Assembly: GCF_051401765.1 (NCBI RefSeq)
Contig: NW_027480429.1
Span: 15,678,633-15,742,632 of the forward strand
Source: Calliopsis andreniformis
Lineage: Eukaryota > Arthropoda > Insecta > Hymenoptera > Andrenidae
Direction: 5' to 3'
Length of the DNA: 64,000 nucleotides
Shown: positions 28,726 through 41,490 of the stretch, piece by piece
Position numbering within the stretch: the first letter of the stretch is position 1
How the letters are laid out: every line of letters begins with the position of its first letter
Position numbers and translations under genes: made by a program
The notes under the pieces: model-generated
Databases searched by the model: none
The model's input: only the letters and a program-made list of their open reading frames with translations
What the model was told of the DNA's origin: nothing

Positions 28726-31370
28726 TAAAATGAATAATTGCAACCAGTGTGAAAGTTATGGTCATTTCTACATTTCGAGCAACCTAGGCTTCACTCTAGG
28801 GCGTTGCTCCACCTGATCGAATAGTTAGGGCCTTAGAAGTCCACGCCCTAAGCATTAAATACAAAATAAATAGAACAGTTTTTCCATTGTACAAAACGAA
28901 TAATTGCTACCAGTGTGAAAGTTATGGTCATTTCTACGTTGCGCGCAACCTGGGCTTTACTCTAGGGCGTTGTTCCACCAGATGGAATAGTTAGGGCCCT
29001 AAGAAGTCAACGCCAGAAGCATAAAATACGATATAGATACAACAGCTTTTCCATCGTATAAAACAAATAATTGCAACCAGTGTGAAAGTTATGGTCATTT
29101 CTACGTTCCATGCAACCTAGGCTTCACTCTAGGGCGTTGCTCCTCCAGATCAAACAGTTAGGGCCTTAGAAGTCAACGCCCGAAGCATTAAATACAAAAT
29201 AAATAGAACAGTTTTTCCATTGTATAAAACGAATAATTGCTACCAGTGTAAAAGTTATGGTCATTTCTACGTTCCGGGCAACCTAGGCTTCACTCTACGG
29301 CGATGCTCCACCAGATCAAACAGTTAGGGCCTTGGAAGTCAACGCCCGAAGCATAAAATACAAAATCAATAGAACGGTTTTTCCATTGTATAAAATGAAT
29401 AATTGCTGCCAGTGTGAAAGTTATGGTCATTTCTACTTTCCGGACAACCTAGGCTTCACCCTAGGGCGTTGTTCCACCAGATGGAATAGTTAGGGCCTAA
29501 GAGGTCAACGCCAGAAGCATAAAATACGATATAAATGCAACAGCTTTTCCATCGTATAAAACAAATAATTGTAACCAGTTTGATTGTGATGGTCATTTCT
29601 ACGTACCGGGCAACCTAGGCTTCACTCTAGGGCGTTGCTCCACCAGATCGAATAGTTAGGGCCTTAGAAGTCAACGCCCGAAGCATAAAATATAAAATAA
29701 ATAGAACAGTTTTTCCATCGTTTAAAACGAAAAATTGCTACCAGTGTGTAAGTTATGGTCATTTCTACGTTCCGGGCAACCTAGGCTTCACGCTAGGGCG
29801 TTGTACTACCAGATCGAATAGTTAGGGCCTAAGAAGTGAACGCCAGAAGCATAAAATACGATATAAATACAACAGCTTTTCCATCATATAAAACGAATGA
29901 TAGCAACCAGTGTGAAAGTTATGGTCATTTCTACGTTCCGGGCAACCTAGGCCACACTCTAGGGCGTTGCTCCACCAGATCGAATAGTTAGGGCCTTAGA
30001 AGTCAACGCCCGAAGCGTAAAATACAAAATAAATAAATCAGTTTTTCCATCTTTTAAAACGAAAAATTGCTACCAGTGTGAAAGTTATGGTCATTTCTAC
30101 GTCCAGCGCAACATGGGCATTACTCTAGGGCGTTGTTCCACCAGATGGAGTAGTTAGGGCCTAAGAAGTCAACGCCAGAAGCATAAAATACGATATGAAT
30201 ACAACAGCTTTTCCATCGTATAATACAAATAATTGCAACCAGTGTGAAAGTTATGGTCATTTCTACATTCCGAGCAACCTAGGCTTCAGTCTAGGGCGTG
30301 GCTCCACCAGACCGAATAGTTAGGTCCTTAGAAGTCAACGCCAGAAGCATAAAATACAATATAAATACAACAGTTTTTCCATCATATAAAACGAATGATA
30401 GCAACCAGTGTGAAAGCTATGGTCATTTCTACGTTCCGGGCAACCTAGGGTGCACTCTAGGGCGTTGCTCTACCAGATCGAATAGTTAGGGCCTTAGAAG
30501 TCAACGCCAGAAGCATAAAATACAATATAAATACTACAGTTTTTCCACCATATAAAACGAATAATTGCAACCAGTTTGATAGTGATGGTCATTTCTACGT
30601 ACCGGGCAACCTAGGCATCACTCTAGGGCGTTGCTCCACCAGATCGAATAGTTACGGCCTCTGAAGTCAACGCCAGAAGCTTAAATACAATATAAATAGA
30701 ACAGTTTTTCCTACGTATAAAACGAATAATTGCTACCAGTGTGAAAGTTATGGTCATTTCTACTTTCCGGGCAACCTAGACTTCACCCTAGGGCGTTGTT
30801 CCACCAGATGGAATAGTTAGGGCCTAAGAAGTCAACGCCTGAAGCATAAAATACGATATAAATACAACAGCTTTTCCATCGTATAAAACGAATAATTGCA
30901 ACCAGTGTGAAAGTTATGGTCATTTCTACGTTCCGGGCAACCTAGGCTTACCCCTAGGGCGTTGCTCCAACAGATTGCATAGCTAGGGCCTTAGAAGTCA
31001 ATGCCCGAAGCATAAAATGCAATAAAAATACAACAGTTTTTCCATCGTATAGCAGGAATAATTTGCAACCAGTGTGAAGGTTATGGTCATATATACGTTC
31101 CGGGCAACCTAGGCATCACTGTAGGGCGTTGCACCACCAGATCGAATAGTTAGGTCCTTAGAAGTCAACGCCAGAAGCATAAAATACAATATAAATACAA
31201 CAGTTTTTCCATCGTGTAAAACGAATAATTGCAACCAGTTTGAAAGTGATGGTCATTTCTACGTTCCGGGTAACCTAGGCTTCACTCTGGGGCGTTGTTC
31301 CAACAGATTGAATAGTTAGGGCCTATGAAGTCAACGCCAGAAGCATAAAATACAATATAAATACAACAGT

Positions 31371-31635
31371 TTTTCCATCATATAAAACGAATGATAGCAA
31401 CCAGTGTGAAAGTTACGGTCATTTCTACGTTCCGCGCAATCTTGGCTTTACCCGAGCGCGTTTTTCCACCAGATGGAATAGTTAGGGCCTAAGAAGTCTA
31501 CGCCAGAAGCATAAAATGCGATATAAATACAACAGCTTTTCCATCGTATAAAACGAATAATTGCAACCAGTGTGAAACTTATGGTCCTTTCTACATTTCG
31601 AGCAACCTAGGCTTCACTCTAGGGCGTTGCTCCGC
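31371..31635. repeat. Distinct monomer variant (CAATCTTGGC type), copy 1
   Basis: Carries GCGCAATCTTGGCTTTACC followed by CGAGCGCG in place of the usual GGCAACCTAGGCTTCAC and CTAGGGCG, which disrupts both CCTAGG-type palindromes. The same variant appears at about 33,198 and 34,693. The copies are spaced by 11 and 9 monomers. Confidence 0.8.
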
Positions 31636-33197
31636 CAGGTCGAATAGTTAGGTCCTTAGAAGTCAACGCCAGATGCATAAAATACGATATAAATACAACA
31701 GCTTTTCCATCGTATAAAACAAATAATTGCAACCAGTTTGATAGTGATGGTCATTTCTACGTACCGGACAACCTAGGCTTCACTCTAGTGCGTTGCTCCA
31801 CCAGATCGTATAGTTAGGGCCTTAGAAGTCAACGCCCGGAGCATAAAGTACAAAATAAATAGAACAGTTTTTCCATCGTATAATACGAATAATTGCTACC
31901 TGTGTGAAAGTTATGGTCATTTCTACGTTCCGGGCAACCTAGGTTTCACTCCAGGGAGTTGCTCCACCAGATCGAATAGTTACGGCCTATGAAGTCAACG
32001 CCAGAACCATAAAATACAATATAAATACAACAGTTTTTCCATCATATAAAACGAATGATAGCAACCAGTGTGAAAGTTATGGTCATTTCTACGTTCCGCG
32101 CAATCTTGGTCTTTACCCTAGGGCGCTGTTCCACCAGATGGAATAGTTAGGGCCCTAGAAGTCAACGCCTGAAGCATAAAGTACAAAATAAATAGAACAG
32201 TTTTTCCATCGTATAAAACGAATAATAGCAACCAGTGTGAAAGTTATGGTCATTTCTACTTTCCGAGCAACCTAGGCTTCACTCTAGGGCGTTGCTCCAC
32301 CAGATCGAATAGTTAGGGCCTTAGAAGTCAACGCCTGAAGCATAAAGTACAAAATAAATAGAACAGTTTTTCCATCGTATAAAACGAATAATAGCAACCA
32401 GTGTGAAAGTTATGGTCATTTCTAGGTTCCGGGCAACATAGGCTTCACTCTACGGCGATGCTCCACCAGATCAAACAGTTAGCGCCTTAGAAGTCAACGA
32501 CCGAAGCATAAAATACAAAATAAATAGAACGGTTTTTCCATTGTATAAAACGAATAATTGCTGCCAGTGTAAAAGTTATGGTCATTTCTACTTTCCGGGG
32601 AACCTAGGCTTCACCCTAGGGCGTTGTTCCACCAGATGGAATAGTTAGGGCCTAAGAAGTCAACGCCAGAAGCATAAAATACGATATAAATACAACAGCT
32701 TTTCCATCGTATAAAACAAATAATTGCAACCAGTTTGATAGTGATGGTCATTTCTACGTACCGGACAACCTAGGCTTCACTCTAGTGCGTTGCTCCACCA
32801 GATCGAATAGTTAGGGCCTTAGAAGTCAACGCCCGAAGCATAAAGTACAAAATAAATAGAACAGTTTTTCCATCGTATAAAACGAATAATTGCTACCTGT
32901 GTTAAAGTTATGGTCACTTCTACGTTCCGAGCAACCTAGGTTTCACTCCAGGGCGTTGCTCCACCAGATCGAATAGTTACGGCCTATGAAGTCAACGCCA
33001 GAACCATAAAATACAATATAAATACAACAGTTTTTCCATCATATAAAACGAATGATAGCAACCAGTGTGAAAGCTATGGTCATTTCTACGTTCCGCGCAA
33101 TCTTGGCTTTACCCTAGGGCGTTGTTACACCAGATGGAATAGTTAGGGCCTAAGAAGTCAACGCCAGATGCATAAAATACGATATAAATACAACAGT

Positions 33198-33690
33198 TTT
33201 TCCATCATATAAAACGAATGATAGCAACCAGTGTGAAAGTTATGGTCATTTCTACGTTCCGCGCAATCTTGGCTTTACCCGAGCGCGTTTTTCCACCAGA
33301 TGGAATAGTTAGGGCCTAAGAAGTCTACGCCAGAAGCATAAAATGCGATATAAATACAACAGCTTTTCCATCGTATAAAACGAATAATTGCAACCAGTGT
33401 GAAAGTTATGGTCCTTTCTACATTTCGAGCAACCTAGGCTTCACTCTAGGGCGTTGCTCCACCTGATCGAATAGTTAGGGCCTTAGAAGTCAACGCCAGA
33501 AGCATAAAATACAATATAAATACTACAGTTTTTCCACCATATAAAACGAATAATTGCAACCAGTATGAAAGTTATGGTCATTTCTGCTTTCCGGGCAACC
33601 TAGGCTTCACCCTAGGGCGTTGTTCCACCAGATGGAATAGTTAGGGCCTAAGAAGTCAACGCCAGAAGCATAAAATACGGTATAAATGCA
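33198..33690. repeat. CAATCTTGGC-type block, copy 2
   Basis: Begins like the copy at 31,371 and extends further. It includes the ATGGTCCTTTCTACATTTCG and CACCTGATCG variants and an ACTACAGTTTTTCCACC tail. The whole block recurs about 1,495 bp downstream (9 monomers). Confidence 0.8.
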
Positions 33691-34692
33691 ACAGCTTTTC
33701 CATCGTATAAAACAAATAATTGCAACCAGTTTGATAGTGATGGTCATTTCTACGTACCGGGCAACCTAGGCATCACTCTAGGGCGTTGCTCCACCAGATC
33801 GAATAGTTACGGCCTTAGAAGTCAACGCCCGAGGCATAAAGTATAAAATAAATAGAACAGTTTTTCCATATTATAAAACGAATAATTGCTACCAGTGTGA
33901 AAGTTATGGTCATTTCTACTTTCCGGGCAACCTAGACTTCACCCTAGGGCGTTGTTCCACCAGATGGAATAGTTAGGGCCTAAGAAGTCAACGCCTGAAG
34001 CATAAAATACGATATAAATACAACAGCTTTTCCATCGTATAAAACGAATAATTGCAACCAGTGTGAAAGTTATGGTCATTTCTACGTTCCGGGCAACCTA
34101 GGCTTACCCCTAGGGCGTTGCTCCAACAGATTGCATAGCTAGGGCCTTAGAAGTCAATGCCCGAAGCATAAAATGCAATAAAAATACAACAGTTTTTCCA
34201 TCGTATAGCAGGAATAATTTGCAACCAGTGTGAAGGTTATGGTCATATATACGTTCCGGGCAACCTAGGCATCACTGTAGGGCGTTGCACCACCAGATCG
34301 AATAGTTAGGTCCTTAGAAGTCAACGCCAGAAGCATAAAATACAATATAAATACAACAGTTTTTCCATCGTCTAAAACGAATAATTGCAACCAGTTTGAA
34401 AGTGATGGTCATTTCTACGTTCCGGGTAACCTAGGCTTCACTCTGGGGCGTTGCTCCAACAGATTGAATAGTTAGGGCCTTAGAAGTCAGCGCCCGAAGC
34501 ATAAAATGCAATAAAAATAGAATAGTTTTTCCATCGTATAACAGGATTAATTGCTACCAGTGTGAAAGTTATGGTCATTTCTACGTTCCGGGCACCCTAG
34601 GTTTCACTCCAGGGCGTTGCTCCACCAGAGCGAATAGTTACGGCCTATGAAGTCAACGCCAGAAGCATAAAATACAATATAAATACAACAGT

Positions 34693-35185
34693 TTTTCCAT
34701 CATATAAAACGAATGATAGCAACCAGTGTGAAAGTTACGGTCATTTCTACGTTCCGCGCAATCTTGGCTTTACCCGAGCGCGTTTTTCCACCAGATGGAA
34801 TAGTTAGGGCCTAAGAAGTCTACGCCAGAAGCATAAAATGCGATATAAATACAACAGCTTTTCCATCGTATAAAACGAATAATTGCAACCAGTGTGAAAG
34901 TTATGGTCCTTTCCACATTTCGAGCAACCTAGGCTTCACTCTAGGGCGTTGCTCCACCTGATCGAATAGTTAGGGCCTTAGAAGTCATCGCCAGAAGCAT
35001 AAAATACAATATAAATACTACAGTTTTTCCACCATATAAAACGAATAATTGCAACCAGTATGAAAGTTATGGTCATTTCTGCTTTCCGGGCAACCTAGGC
35101 TTCACCCTAGGGCGTTGTTCCACCAGATGGAATAGTTAGGGCCTAAGAAGTCAACGCCAGAAGCATAAAATACGATATAAATACA
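34693..35185. repeat. CAATCTTGGC-type block, copy 3
   Basis: Repeats the block at 33,198-33,690 in the same orientation with few differences (for example TCATCGCCAG for TCAACGCCAG and TTACGGTC for TTATGGTC). The second change links this copy to the one at 31,371, which also has TTACGGTC, so the three copies are mosaic rather than simply nested. Confidence 0.8.
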
Positions 35186-36600
35186 ACAGCTTTTCCATCC
35201 TATAAAACAAATAATTGCTACCAGTGAAAAGTTATGGTCATTTATACGTTCCGGGCAACCTAGGCTTCACTCTAGGGCGTTGCTCCACCAGATCAAGCAG
35301 TTAGGTCCTTGAAGTCAACGCCCGAAGCATAAAATACAAAATAAATAGAACAGTTTTTCCGTTGTATAAAACGAATAATTGCTACCAGTGTAAAAGTTAT
35401 GGTCATTTCTACGTTCCGGGCAACCTAGGCTTCACCCTAGGGCGTTGTTCCACCACATCGAATAGTTAGGGCCTAAGAAGTGAACGCCAGAAGCATAAAA
35501 TGCAATAAAAATACAACAGTCTTTCCATCCTATAACAGGAATAATTGCAACCCGTGTGAAAGTTATGGTTATTTCTACATTCCGAGCAACCTAGGCTTCA
35601 CTCTAGGGCGTTGTTCCACCAGCTCGAATAGTTAGGGCCTAAGAAGTGAACGCCAGAAGCATTAAATACAATAAAAATACAACAGTTTTTCCATCGTATA
35701 ACAGGATTAATTGCAACCAGTTTGAAAGTGATGGTCACTTCTACGTTCCGGGCAACCTAGGCTTCACTCTAGGGCGTTGCTACACTAGATCGAATAGCTA
35801 GGGCCTTAGAAGTCAACGCCAGAGTCATAAAATACAATATAAATACAACAGCTTTTCCATCGTAAAGAACGTATAATTGCAACCCGTGTGAAAGTTATGG
35901 TTATTTCTACATTCCGAGCAACCTAGGCTTCACTCTAGGGCGTTGCACCACCAGATCGAATAGTTAGGTCCTTAGAAGTCAACGCCAGAAGCATAAAACA
36001 CGATATAAATACAACAGTTTGTCCATCGTAGAACAGGAATAATTGCAACCAGTGTGAAAGTTATGGTCATTTCTGCGTTCCGGGCAACCTAGGCTTCACT
36101 CTAGGTCGTTGCTCCACCGGAACAAACAGTTAGGGCCTTAGAAGTCAACGCCAGAAGCATAAAATACGATATAAATACAACAGTTTGTCCATCGTAGAAC
36201 AGGAATAATTGCAACCAGTGTGAAACTTATGGTCATTTCTGCGTTCCGGGCAATCTAGGCTTTACTCTAGGGCGTTGCTCCACCAGATCAATCAGTGAGG
36301 GCCTTAGAAGTCAACGCCCGAAGCATAAAATGCAAAATAAATAGAACAGTTTTTCCATTGTATAAAACGAATAATTGCTACCAGTGTAAAAGTAATGGTC
36401 ATTTCTACGTTCCGGGCAACCTAGGCTTCACTCTAGGGAGTTGCTCCACCAGATCGAAAAGTTAGGGCCTAACAAGTCCACGCCCGAAGCATAAAATACG
36501 ATAAAGATGCAACAGTTTTTCCATCGTATAAAACGAATGATTGCAACCAGTGTGAAATTTATGGTCATTCCTACATTCCGAGCAACCTAGGCTTCACTCC

Positions 36601-39600
36601 AGAGCGTTGCCCCACAAGATCGAATAGTTAGGTCCTTAGACGTCAACGCCCGAAGCATAAAATACGATAGAAATACAACAGTTCGTCCATCGTATAAAAC
36701 GAATAATTGCAACCAGTATGAAAGTTAACGTCATTTCTACTTTCCGGGCAACATAGGCTTCACCCTTTGGCGTTGCACCAGCAGATTGAATAGTTAAGGC
36801 CTTAGAAGTCAACGCCCGAAGCATAAAATACAAAATAAATAGAACAGTTTTTCCATCGTATAAAACGAATAATTGCAACCAGTGTGCAGGTAATGGTCTT
36901 TTCTACGTTCCCGGCAACCTAGGCGTCACTCTAGGGCGTTGCTCCACCACATCTAATAGCTACGGCCTTAGAAGTCAACCCCAGATGTATAAAATACAAT
37001 AAAGATGCCACAGCTTTTCCATCGTATAAAACGAATAATTGCAACCAGTGTGAAAATTATGGTCATTTCTACGTTCCGGGCAACATAGGCTTCACCCTTG
37101 GGCGTTGCACCAACAGATTGAATAGTTATGGCCTTAGAAGTCAACGCCCGTAGCATAAAATACAAAATAAATAGAACAGTTTTTCCATCGTATAAAACGA
37201 ATAATTGCTACCAGTGTAAAAGTTATGGCCATTTCTACGTTCCGCGCAACCTAGGCTTCACCCGAGGGCGTTGTTCCACCAGATGGAATAGTTAGGGCCT
37301 AAGAATAAACGCCAGAAGCATAAAATACGATATAAATAGAACAGCTTTTCCATCGTATAAAACGAATAATTGCAACCAGTGTGGAAGTTATGGTCATTTA
37401 TACGTTCCGGGCAACCTAGGCTTCACTCTAGGGCGTTGCTCGACCAGATCGAATAGCTAGGGCCTTAGAAGTCAACGCCTGAAGTATAAAATACAATAAA
37501 AATACAACAGTCTTTCCATCCTATAACAGGAGTAATTGCAACCCGTGTGAAAGTGATGGTCATTTCTATGTTCCAGGCAACCTATGCTTCACCATAGGGC
37601 GCTGTTCCACCAGATGGAATAGTTAGGGCCTAAGAAGTTAACGCCAGAAGCATAAAACCCTATATAAATTCAACAGTTTTTCCATCATATAAAACGAATA
37701 ATTGCAACCAGGATGAAAGTTATGGTCATTTCTACTTTCCGGGCAACCTAGGCTTCACTCTAGGGCGTTGCACCACCAGATTGAATAGTTAGGGCCTTAG
37801 AAGTCAACGCCCGAAGGATAAAACACATAATAAATAAAACAGTTTTTCCATCGCATAAAACGAATAATTGCAACCGGTATGAAAGTTAACGTCATTTCTA
37901 CTTTCCGGGCAACATAGGCTTCACCCTTGGGTGTTGCATCAACAGATTGAATAGTTAGGGCCTTAGAAGTCAACGCCCGAAGCATAAAATACAAAATAAA
38001 TAGAACAGTTTTTCCATCGTATAAAACGAATAATTGCAACCAGTGTGAAGCTAATGGTCATTTCTACGTTCCGGGCAACTTAGGCGTCACTCTAGGGCGG
38101 TGCTCCACCACATCTAATAGCTACGACCTTAGAAGTCAACCCCAGATGAATAAAATACAATAAAGATGCCACAGCTTTTCCATCGTATAAAACGAATAAT
38201 TGCAACCAGTGTGAAAGTTATGGTCATTTCTACTTTCCGGGCATCCTAGGCTTCACCCTAGGACGTTGTTCCTCCAGATCGAACAGTTAGGGCCTAAGCA
38301 GTCAACGCCAGAAGCATAAAATACCATATAAATATGACAGTTTTTCCATCGTATAAAACGAATTATAGCAACCAGTGTGAAAGTTAACGCCATTTCTACT
38401 TTCCGGGCAACATAGCTTCACCCTTGGGCGTTGCACCAACAGATTGAATTGTTAGGGCCTTAGAAGTCGACGCCCGAAGCATAAAATACAAAATAAGTAG
38501 AACAGTTTTTCCATCGTATAAAACGAATAATTGCAACCAGTGTGAAGGTAATGGTCTTCTCTACGTTCCGGGCAACCTAGGCTCCACAGTAGGGCGGTGC
38601 TCCACCAGATCAAATAGTTAGGGCCTTAGAAGTCAACGCCGGAAGCATAAAATACCAAATAAATAAAACAGTTTTACCATCGTATAAAACGAATAATTGC
38701 TACCAGTGTGAAAGTTATGGTCATTTCTACGTTCCGCGCAACCTAGTCTTCACTCTAGGGCGGTGCTCCACCAGATCAAATACCTAGGGCATTAGAAGTC
38801 AACGACAGAAGCATAAAATACAATAAAGATGCAATAGTTTTTCCATCGCATAACAGGAATAACTGCAAACAGTGTGAAAGTAATGGTCATTTCCATGTTC
38901 CGGGCAACCTAATCTTCACTCTAGGGCGTTGCTCCACCACATCTAATAGCTACGGCCTTAGAAGTCAACCCCAGATGTATAAAATACAATAAAGATTGCA
39001 CAGCTTTTCCATCGTATAAAACGAATAATTGCAACCAGTGAGAAAATTATGGTCATTTCTACGTTCCGGGCAACATACGCTTCACCCTTGGGCGTTGCAC
39101 CAACAGATTTAATAGTTATGGCCTTAGAAGTCAACGCCTGTAGCATAAAATACAAAATAAATAGAACAGTTTTTCCATCGGATAAAACGAATAATTGCTA
39201 CCAGTGTGAAAGTTATGGTCATTTCTACGTTCCGCGCAACCTAGGCTTCACCCGAGGGCGTTGTTCCAACAGATGGAATAGTTAGGGCCTAAGAAGTCAA
39301 CGCCAGAAGCATAAAATACGATATAAATAGAACAGCTTTTCCATCGTATAAAACGAATAATTGCAACCAGTGTGGAAGTTATGGTCATTTCTACTTTCCG
39401 GGCAACCTAGGCTTCACTCTAGGGCGTTGCTCGACCTGATCGAATAGCTATGGCCTTAGAAGGCAACGCCTGAAGTATAAAATACAATAAAAATACAACA
39501 GTCTTTCCATCCTATATCAGGTATAATTGCAACCAGTGTGATAGTGATGGTCATTTCTACGTTCCAGGCAACCTAGGCTTCACCCTAGGGCGTTGTTCCA

Positions 39601-40410
39601 CCAGATGGAATAGTTAGGGCCTTAGAAGTCAACGCCCGAAGCGTAAAATACAAAATAAATAAAACAGCTTTTCCATAGTATAAAACGAATAATTGCAACC
39701 AGTATGAAAGTTAACGTCATTTCTACATTCCGGGCAACATAGGCTTCACCCTAGGGCGTTGCTCCAACAGATTGAATAGTTAGGGCCTTAGAAGTCAATG
39801 CCCGAAGGATAAAATGCATTAAAAATACAACAGTTTTTCCATCATATAACAGGAATAATTGCAACCAGTTTTTTTGTGATGGTCATTGCTACGTTCCGGG
39901 CAACCTAGGCTTCACTCTGGGGCGTTGCTCCACCAGATGGAATAGCTAGGGCCTGAGAAGTCAACGCCCGAAGCATAAAATACGATATAAATACAACAGT
40001 TCGTCCATCGTATAAAACGAATAATTGCAACCAGTATGAAAGTTAACGTCATTTCTACTTTCCGGGCAACATAGGCTTCACCCTTGGGCGTTGCACTAGC
40101 AGATTGAATAGTTGAGGCCTTAGAAGTCAACACCCGAAGCATAAAATACAAAATAAATAGAACAGTTTTTCCATCGTATAAAACGAATAATTGCAACCAG
40201 TGTGAAGGTAATGGTCTTTTCTACGTTCCGGGCAACCTAGGCTTCACTCTAGGGCGTTGCTCCACCAGATCAAACAGTTAGGGCCTTAGAAGTCAACGCC
40301 CGAAGCATAAAATACAAAATAAATGAAACAGTTTTTCCATTGTATAAAACGAATAATTGCTACCAGTGTGAAAGTTATGGTCATTTCTACGTTCCGGGCA
40401 ACCTAGGCTT
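36601..40410. repeat. Satellite segment entering the nested higher-order region, ~23 monomers
   Basis: Contains the first copies of types that recur to the right. A monomer pair with CCCCAGATGTATAAAATAC near 36,975 and 38,965 (offset 1,990 bp, 12 monomers) is seen again near 42,617 and 49,028. Positions 37,790-38,290 match about 41,441-41,941 (22 monomers), while about 38,510-38,940 match about 41,996-42,426 (21 monomers), so one monomer was gained or lost between the copies near 38,350-38,500. Positions 39,601-40,185 match 43,751-44,335 (offset 4,150 bp, exactly 25 monomers). Confidence 0.85.
39869..39875. repeat. T7-run monomer marker, copy 1
   Basis: GCAACCAG is followed by seven T and then GTGATGG, replacing the usual GTGTGAAAGT. 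It is a rare, easily recognised variant useful for tracing block copies; the others are at 44,019 and 51,259. Confidence 0.85.
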
Positions 40411-41490
40411 CACCCTAGGACGTTGTTTCACCAGTTCGAATAGTTAGAGCCTAAGAAGTGAACGCCAGAAGCATAAAATACAATATAAATACAACAGTTT
40501 TTCCATCGCATAAAACGAATAATTGCTAGCAGTGTGAAAGTTATGGTCATTTCTACTTTCCGGGCAACCTAGGCTTCACCCTAGGGCGTTGTTCAACCAG
40601 ATGGAATAGTTAGGGCGTAAGAAGACAACGCCAGAAGCATAAAATACGATATAAATACAGCAGCTTTTCCACAGTATAAAACGAATAATTGCAACCAGTG
40701 TGATAGTTATGCTCATTTCTACGTTCCGGGCAACCTAGGCTTCACCCTGGGGCGTTGCTCCAACAGATCGAGTGGTAAGGGCCTTAAAAGTCAATGCTCG
40801 AAGCATAAAATACAATATAAATACAACAGCTTTTCAATCGTATAAAACGAGTAATTGCAACCAGTGTGAAAGTTATGGACATTTCTACATTGCGGTCAAC
40901 CTAGGCTTCACCCTAGGGCGTTGCTCCAACTGATCGAATAGTTAGGGCCTTAGAAGTCAACGCCAAATGCATAAAATGCAATAAAGATGCAACAGTTTTA
41001 CCATCGTATAACAGGAATAACTGCAAACTGTGTGAAGGTAATGGTCATTTCTACGTACAGGGCAACCTACGCTCCGCTATCGGGCGTTGCTCCACCAAAC
41101 CGAATAGCTAGGGCCTTAGAAGTCAACGCCAGAAGCATAAAATACAATAAAGATGCACAAGTTTTTCCATCGTATAACAGGAATAACTGCAAACAGTGTG
41201 AAAGTAATGGTCATTTCCATGTTCCGGGCAACCTAGTCTTCAATCTAGGGCGTTGTTCCACCAGATCGAAAAGTTAGGGCCTAAGAAGCCAACGCCAGAG
41301 GCATAAAATACAATATAAATATAACAGTTTTTCCATCGTATAAAACGAATGATAGCAACTAGTGTGAAGGTTATGGTCATTTCTACGTTCCGGGCAACCT
41401 AGGCTTCACTCTAGGCCGTTGCGCCACCAGATCGAATAGTTAGGGCCTTAGAAGTCAACGCCCAAAGCATAAAATACAAAATAAATAAAA
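40411..41490. repeat. Repeat block recurring at 46,220 and 53,626
   Basis: Marked by CACCCTAGGACGTTGTTTCA and then a two-monomer stretch with TACAGGGCAACCTACGC and GATGCACAAG. The same order recurs 5,809 bp later (35 monomers) and a further 7,406 bp later. The similarity to the second copy fades near 41,490-41,550, where this copy reads GTTAACGTCATTTC and the other GTTAACGCCATTTC. Confidence 0.85.

Larger units (their letters stand above)
28726..36600. repeat. Less ordered satellite segment, ~47 monomers with short-range echoes
   Basis: No long tandem unit spans this stretch, but shorter pieces repeat. Positions 30,715-31,298 match 33,871-34,454 (offset 3,156 bp, 19 monomers), marked by GGCTTACCCCTAGGG. 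A GTACCGGACAACC monomer at 31,761 recurs at 32,758 (6 monomers). A GTTTTTCCACCATATAAAA type occurs near 30,537, 33,529 and 35,026. Between about 28,840 and 30,200 two tail types largely alternate, CGCCCGAAGC with AAATAGAACAG and CGCCAGAAGC with GATATAAATACAAC, indicating an underlying dimer. Confidence 0.85.
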
